Positions 61,887 to 64,000 of a stretch of DNA of 64,000 bases are shown piece after piece. The notes under the pieces are model-generated. The model saw only the letters and a list, made by a program, of their open reading frames with translations. It had not been told where the DNA came from and searched no databases. The DNA is from Burkholderia guangdongensis (GTDB lineage: Bacteria; Pseudomonadota; Gammaproteobacteria; Burkholderiales; Burkholderiaceae). How positions within the stretch are numbered: the stretch's first letter is position 1; the number at the start of each line of letters is the position of its first letter. Location of the stretch: positions 372,001 to 436,000 of the forward strand of contig NZ_JACBNX010000001.1 in NCBI RefSeq assembly GCF_013403875.1, written 5' to 3'. The position numbers and the translations under genes are program-made.

Positions 61887-63025
61887 GTGTCGCGAGTGCC
61901 GTGAGCGACGTGGCCGACGTGATCGTGATCGGCGCCGGCATCGTCGGCGCCGCGTGCGCGCACGAGTTCGCGGTGCGCGGGCTGCGCGTGCTCGTGCTCG
62001 ACGACGCGAGCGGCGGCGCGACCGGCGCCGGGATGGGGCACCTCGTCGCGATGGACGACAACGCGGCCGAGCTCGCGCTCAGCCATTACTCGATCGACCT
62101 GTGGAACGCGCTGCGCGGCGAGATGCCGGACGCGTGCGCGTACCGCAACTGCGGCACGCTGTGGCTCGCGGCCGACGCGCACGAGATGGACCTCGCGCGC
62201 GCGAAGCAGGCGACGCTCGCCGCGCACGGCGTGGCCGGCGAACTGATCGACGCGCGCGAGCTGGCGGCGAGCGAGCCGATGCTGCGCGCGGGGCTCGGCG
62301 GTGCACTGAGGATTGCCGGCGACGGAATTCTGTACGCGCCGGTCGCCGCGAACTGGCTGCTGCAGCGCCGGCCCGGGATCGTGCGGCGCCGCGCGAAGGC
62401 GATCGCGGTCGCCGGCGCGAGCGTGACGCTCGAAGGCGGCGAGACGCTGCGGGCGGCGCGCGTGGTCGTCGCGAACGGCATCGGCGCGCGCGCGCTGCTG
62501 CCCGAGCTGCCGCTGCGCCCGAAAAAAGGCCATCTGCTGATCACCGACCGCTATCCGGGCAGCGTGTCGCACCAGCTCGTCGAGCTCGGCTACGCGGCGA
62601 GCGCGCATGCGAGCGACGGCACGTCGGTCGCGTTCAACGTGCAGCCGCGCCCGACCGGCCAGTTGCTGATCGGCTCGTCGCGGCAGTTCGACACCGAGGA
62701 TCCGTGCGTCGAGCCGCCGGTGCTCGCGCGGATGCTGCGCCGCGCGGTCGATTATCTGCCGGCGCTCGCGGACCTGAACGGCATCCGCTCGTGGACGGGC
62801 TTTCGCTGCGCGAGCCCCGACGGGCTGCCGCTGGTCGGCGAGCACCCGGCGCAGCCGGGGCTGTGGCTCGCGGTCGGGCACGAGGGGCTCGGCGTGACGA
62901 CGGCGCCGGGCAGCGCGCGGCTGCTGGCCGCGCAGATGTTCGGCGAGCGGCCGGCGATCGACGTCGAGCCGTATTTGCCCGGACGTTTTTTGTCGACGTC
63001 GTCAGTAGCAGGGGAGCTTGCGTGA
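61883..63025 (+). CDS. lhpB: FAD-dependent D-hydroxyproline dehydrogenase subunit
   Basis: 380 residues starting at GTG 61883, overlapping the epimerase stop (GTGA); a second GTG at 61901 is possible. DAO-type FAD fold: [28 protein letters not shown] at the N-terminus, [13 protein letters not shown] at the C-terminus, [20 protein letters not shown] near the end. Together with the next two genes it forms the three-subunit D-hydroxyproline dehydrogenase, producing 1-pyrroline-4-hydroxy-2-carboxylate. Membrane-associated complexes of this type pass electrons to the respiratory chain. Confidence 0.87.
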   Translation: MSVASAVSDVADVIVIGAGIVGAACAHEFAVRGLRVLVLDDASGGATGAGMGHLVAMDDNAAELALSHYSIDLWNALRGEMPDACAYRNCGTLWLAADAHEMDLARAKQATLAAHGVAGELIDARELAASEPMLRAGLGGALRIAGDGILYAPVAANWLLQRRPGIVRRRAKAIAVAGASVTLEGGETLRAARVVVANGIGARALLPELPLRPKKGHLLITDRYPGSVSHQLVELGYAASAHASDGTSVAFNVQPRPTGQLLIGSSRQFDTEDPCVEPPVLARMLRRAVDYLPALADLNGIRSWTGFRCASPDGLPLVGEHPAQPGLWLAVGHEGLGVTTAPGSARLLAAQMFGERPAIDVEPYLPGRFLSTSSVAGELA

Positions 63026-63258
63026 TGAACATTTATCTGGACGGCCGCGCGCTGACCGTGCCGGACGGGATGACCGTCGCCGCGGCGGTCGCGACGAGCG
63101 GCGACGACACGACACGCACGTCGTGCACCGGCGCCGCGCGCGCGCCGTTTTGCGGGATGGGGATTTGCCAGGAGTGCAGAATGACGATCGACGGCCGCCG
63201 CCGGCTCGCGTGCCAGACGCTGTGCCGCGACGGGATGCGGGTGGAGCGCACGCGATGA
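63025..63258 (+). CDS. [2Fe-2S] subunit of D-hydroxyproline dehydrogenase
   Basis: 77 residues; the start overlaps the previous stop by one base (TGATG). Plant-type ferredoxin ligands are present as Cys43-x4-Cys48-x2-Cys51 in PFCGMGICQECRM, and Cys63 in RLACQT. Similar to the small iron-sulfur subunit of SoxA-like/LhpF proteins. Mediates electron transfer between the two flavoprotein subunits. Its own stop overlaps the next ATG. Confidence 0.9.
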   Translation: MNIYLDGRALTVPDGMTVAAAVATSGDDTTRTSCTGAARAPFCGMGICQECRMTIDGRRRLACQTLCRDGMRVERTR

Positions 63259-64000
63259 CGCATGAACATCTGAGGGTCGACGTCGCGATCGTCGGCGCGG
63301 GCCCGGCGGGCCTGTCGGCCGCGCGGGCGGCCACGCAAAGCGGCGCCTCGGTCGCGATCGTCGACGACAATCCGCGCGCGGGCGGGCAGATCTGGCGGCA
63401 GGGGCCGGGCACGACGCCATCGGTTCTGGCCGCCGAGCGGTTGACTGTGCTTCGGCATCCGAACGTTCGCTATCTGCCGGCGACGCGGATCGTCGCGCAA
63501 ACGCGCGCGAACATGCTGCTGCTCGAGGACGACGAGCGCGGACTGCTGCTCGAATACGACATGCTGATTCTGTGCTGCGGCGCGCGCGAACTGCTGCTGC
63601 CGTTCCCGGGCTGGACGCTGCCCGGCGTGACCGGCGCGGGCGGGCTGCAGGCGCTGATCAAGAACGGCCTCGACGTGCGCGGGCAGCGCACCGTGATCGC
63701 CGGGAGCGGCCCGCTGTTGCTCGCGAGCGCGGCGACCGCGCGGCAGACGGGCGCGCAGGTGCTGCGCGTGCTCGAGCAGGCCGCGTGGCGCGACGTGATC
63801 GGCTTCGGCGCGCGGCTGTGGCGCTGGCCGGAGAAATTGAAGCAGGCGGCCGGGCTGATTCCGGCGTCGTACCGCGCGGATGCGCACGTCGTCGAAGCGT
63901 TCGGCGACGCACGGCTCGAAGGCGTGCGGATCAGCCAGGGCGGCCGGATGTCGGAGCTCGCATGCGACCGGCTCGCGTGCGGCTTCGGGCTCGTGCCGAA
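63255..64000 (+). CDS. FAD/NAD(P)-type oxidoreductase subunit of D-hydroxyproline dehydrogenase, partial
   Basis: 248 codons visible from ATG 63255, overlapping the previous stop (ATGA), then running off the right edge. Dinucleotide-binding VDVAIVGAGPAGLSAARAA, then DNPRAGGQIWRQGPG, CCGARELLLPFPGWTLPGVTGAGGLQALIKNGL and a second motif TVIAGSGPLLLASAATARQTG. It is the large flavin subunit (LhpE-like). The C-terminal iron-sulfur domain often found here would lie beyond the window. Confidence 0.88.
   Translation, partial: MTHEHLRVDVAIVGAGPAGLSAARAATQSGASVAIVDDNPRAGGQIWRQGPGTTPSVLAAERLTVLRHPNVRYLPATRIVAQTRANMLLLEDDERGLLLEYDMLILCCGARELLLPFPGWTLPGVTGAGGLQALIKNGLDVRGQRTVIAGSGPLLLASAATARQTGAQVLRVLEQAAWRDVIGFGARLWRWPEKLKQAAGLIPASYRADAHVVEAFGDARLEGVRISQGGRMSELACDRLACGFGLVP

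Overview
The window is high-GC, densely coded DNA with strong GC-rich third positions. It looks like a Burkholderia-type betaproteobacterial chromosome, probably of the B. cepacia complex. The evidence is protein similarity that I recognise by eye: an AruH/AruI arginine transaminase pathway, the large 180-kDa class NAD-glutamate dehydrogenase, a DUF2957-type lipoprotein and a hydroxyproline locus. No tRNA, rRNA, CRISPR array, insertion sequence or integrase was seen.

Layout. (1) 1-10606 is an amino-acid catabolic island. A leftward beta-oxidation-like operon (enoyl-CoA hydratase, acyl-CoA dehydrogenase, NDP-forming acyl-CoA synthetase, which runs off the left edge) diverges from a quinone-oxidoreductase gene and aruI (2-ketoarginine decarboxylase). 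A BetI-like TetR gene then diverges from a polar amino-acid ABC transporter followed by aruH (arginine:pyruvate transaminase). The three promoters share the half-site CGTTCAA, so one TetR regulon is likely. (2) 10583-20607 holds a LysR regulator, the 1610-residue NAD-glutamate dehydrogenase, an MBL-fold hydrolase, a pirin, an ECHDC3-like hydratase homologue and alanine racemase. (3) 20892-26755 holds a MAPEG protein and then a compact five-gene chemosensory-like operon: a membrane receptor/CheA-like kinase fusion, a mini-MCP, a CheX-like protein, a pseudo-receiver/CheX-like fusion and a CheY. It has no CheW, CheR or CheB. The two CheX-like proteins share the C-terminus GELEFF. This is the best candidate for an undescribed system. 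(4) 26816-30705 holds an MFS exporter and ahpC-ahpF. (5) 30887-32725 is a visibly lower-GC patch with one orphan exported protein, followed by about 1 kb without a gene. (6) 32726-43588 is an operon of circularly permuted ATP-grasp, alpha-E and transglutaminase-like proteins, present as two modules. One of the transglutaminase-like proteins has Ser in place of the catalytic Cys. (7) 43679-50567 holds satP-acsA (acetate uptake and activation), ppnP, a DsbA-like/Rieske pair, and an EmrB-type pump divergent from a MarR regulator that looks leaderless. (8) 50697-56884 holds envelope and regulatory genes: a DUF2957-like lipoprotein, a LuxR-type regulator, a HAD hydrolase, a Tyr/Pro/Gly-rich lipoprotein, an SH3 protein, cytochrome b561 and a glycine-zipper protein. 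(9) 57093-64000 is the hydroxyproline catabolic locus: epimerase and three-part D-hydroxyproline dehydrogenase rightward, deaminase, semialdehyde dehydrogenase and an Ldh-family reductase leftward. A 13-bp perfect inverted repeat lies in the divergent promoter region.

Functionally, arginine and hydroxyproline are both routed toward 2-oxoglutarate/glutamate metabolism, and the NAD-glutamate dehydrogenase and acetate genes sit in the same neighbourhood. Identifications rest on reading motifs and on remembered family sequences. No database search was run.
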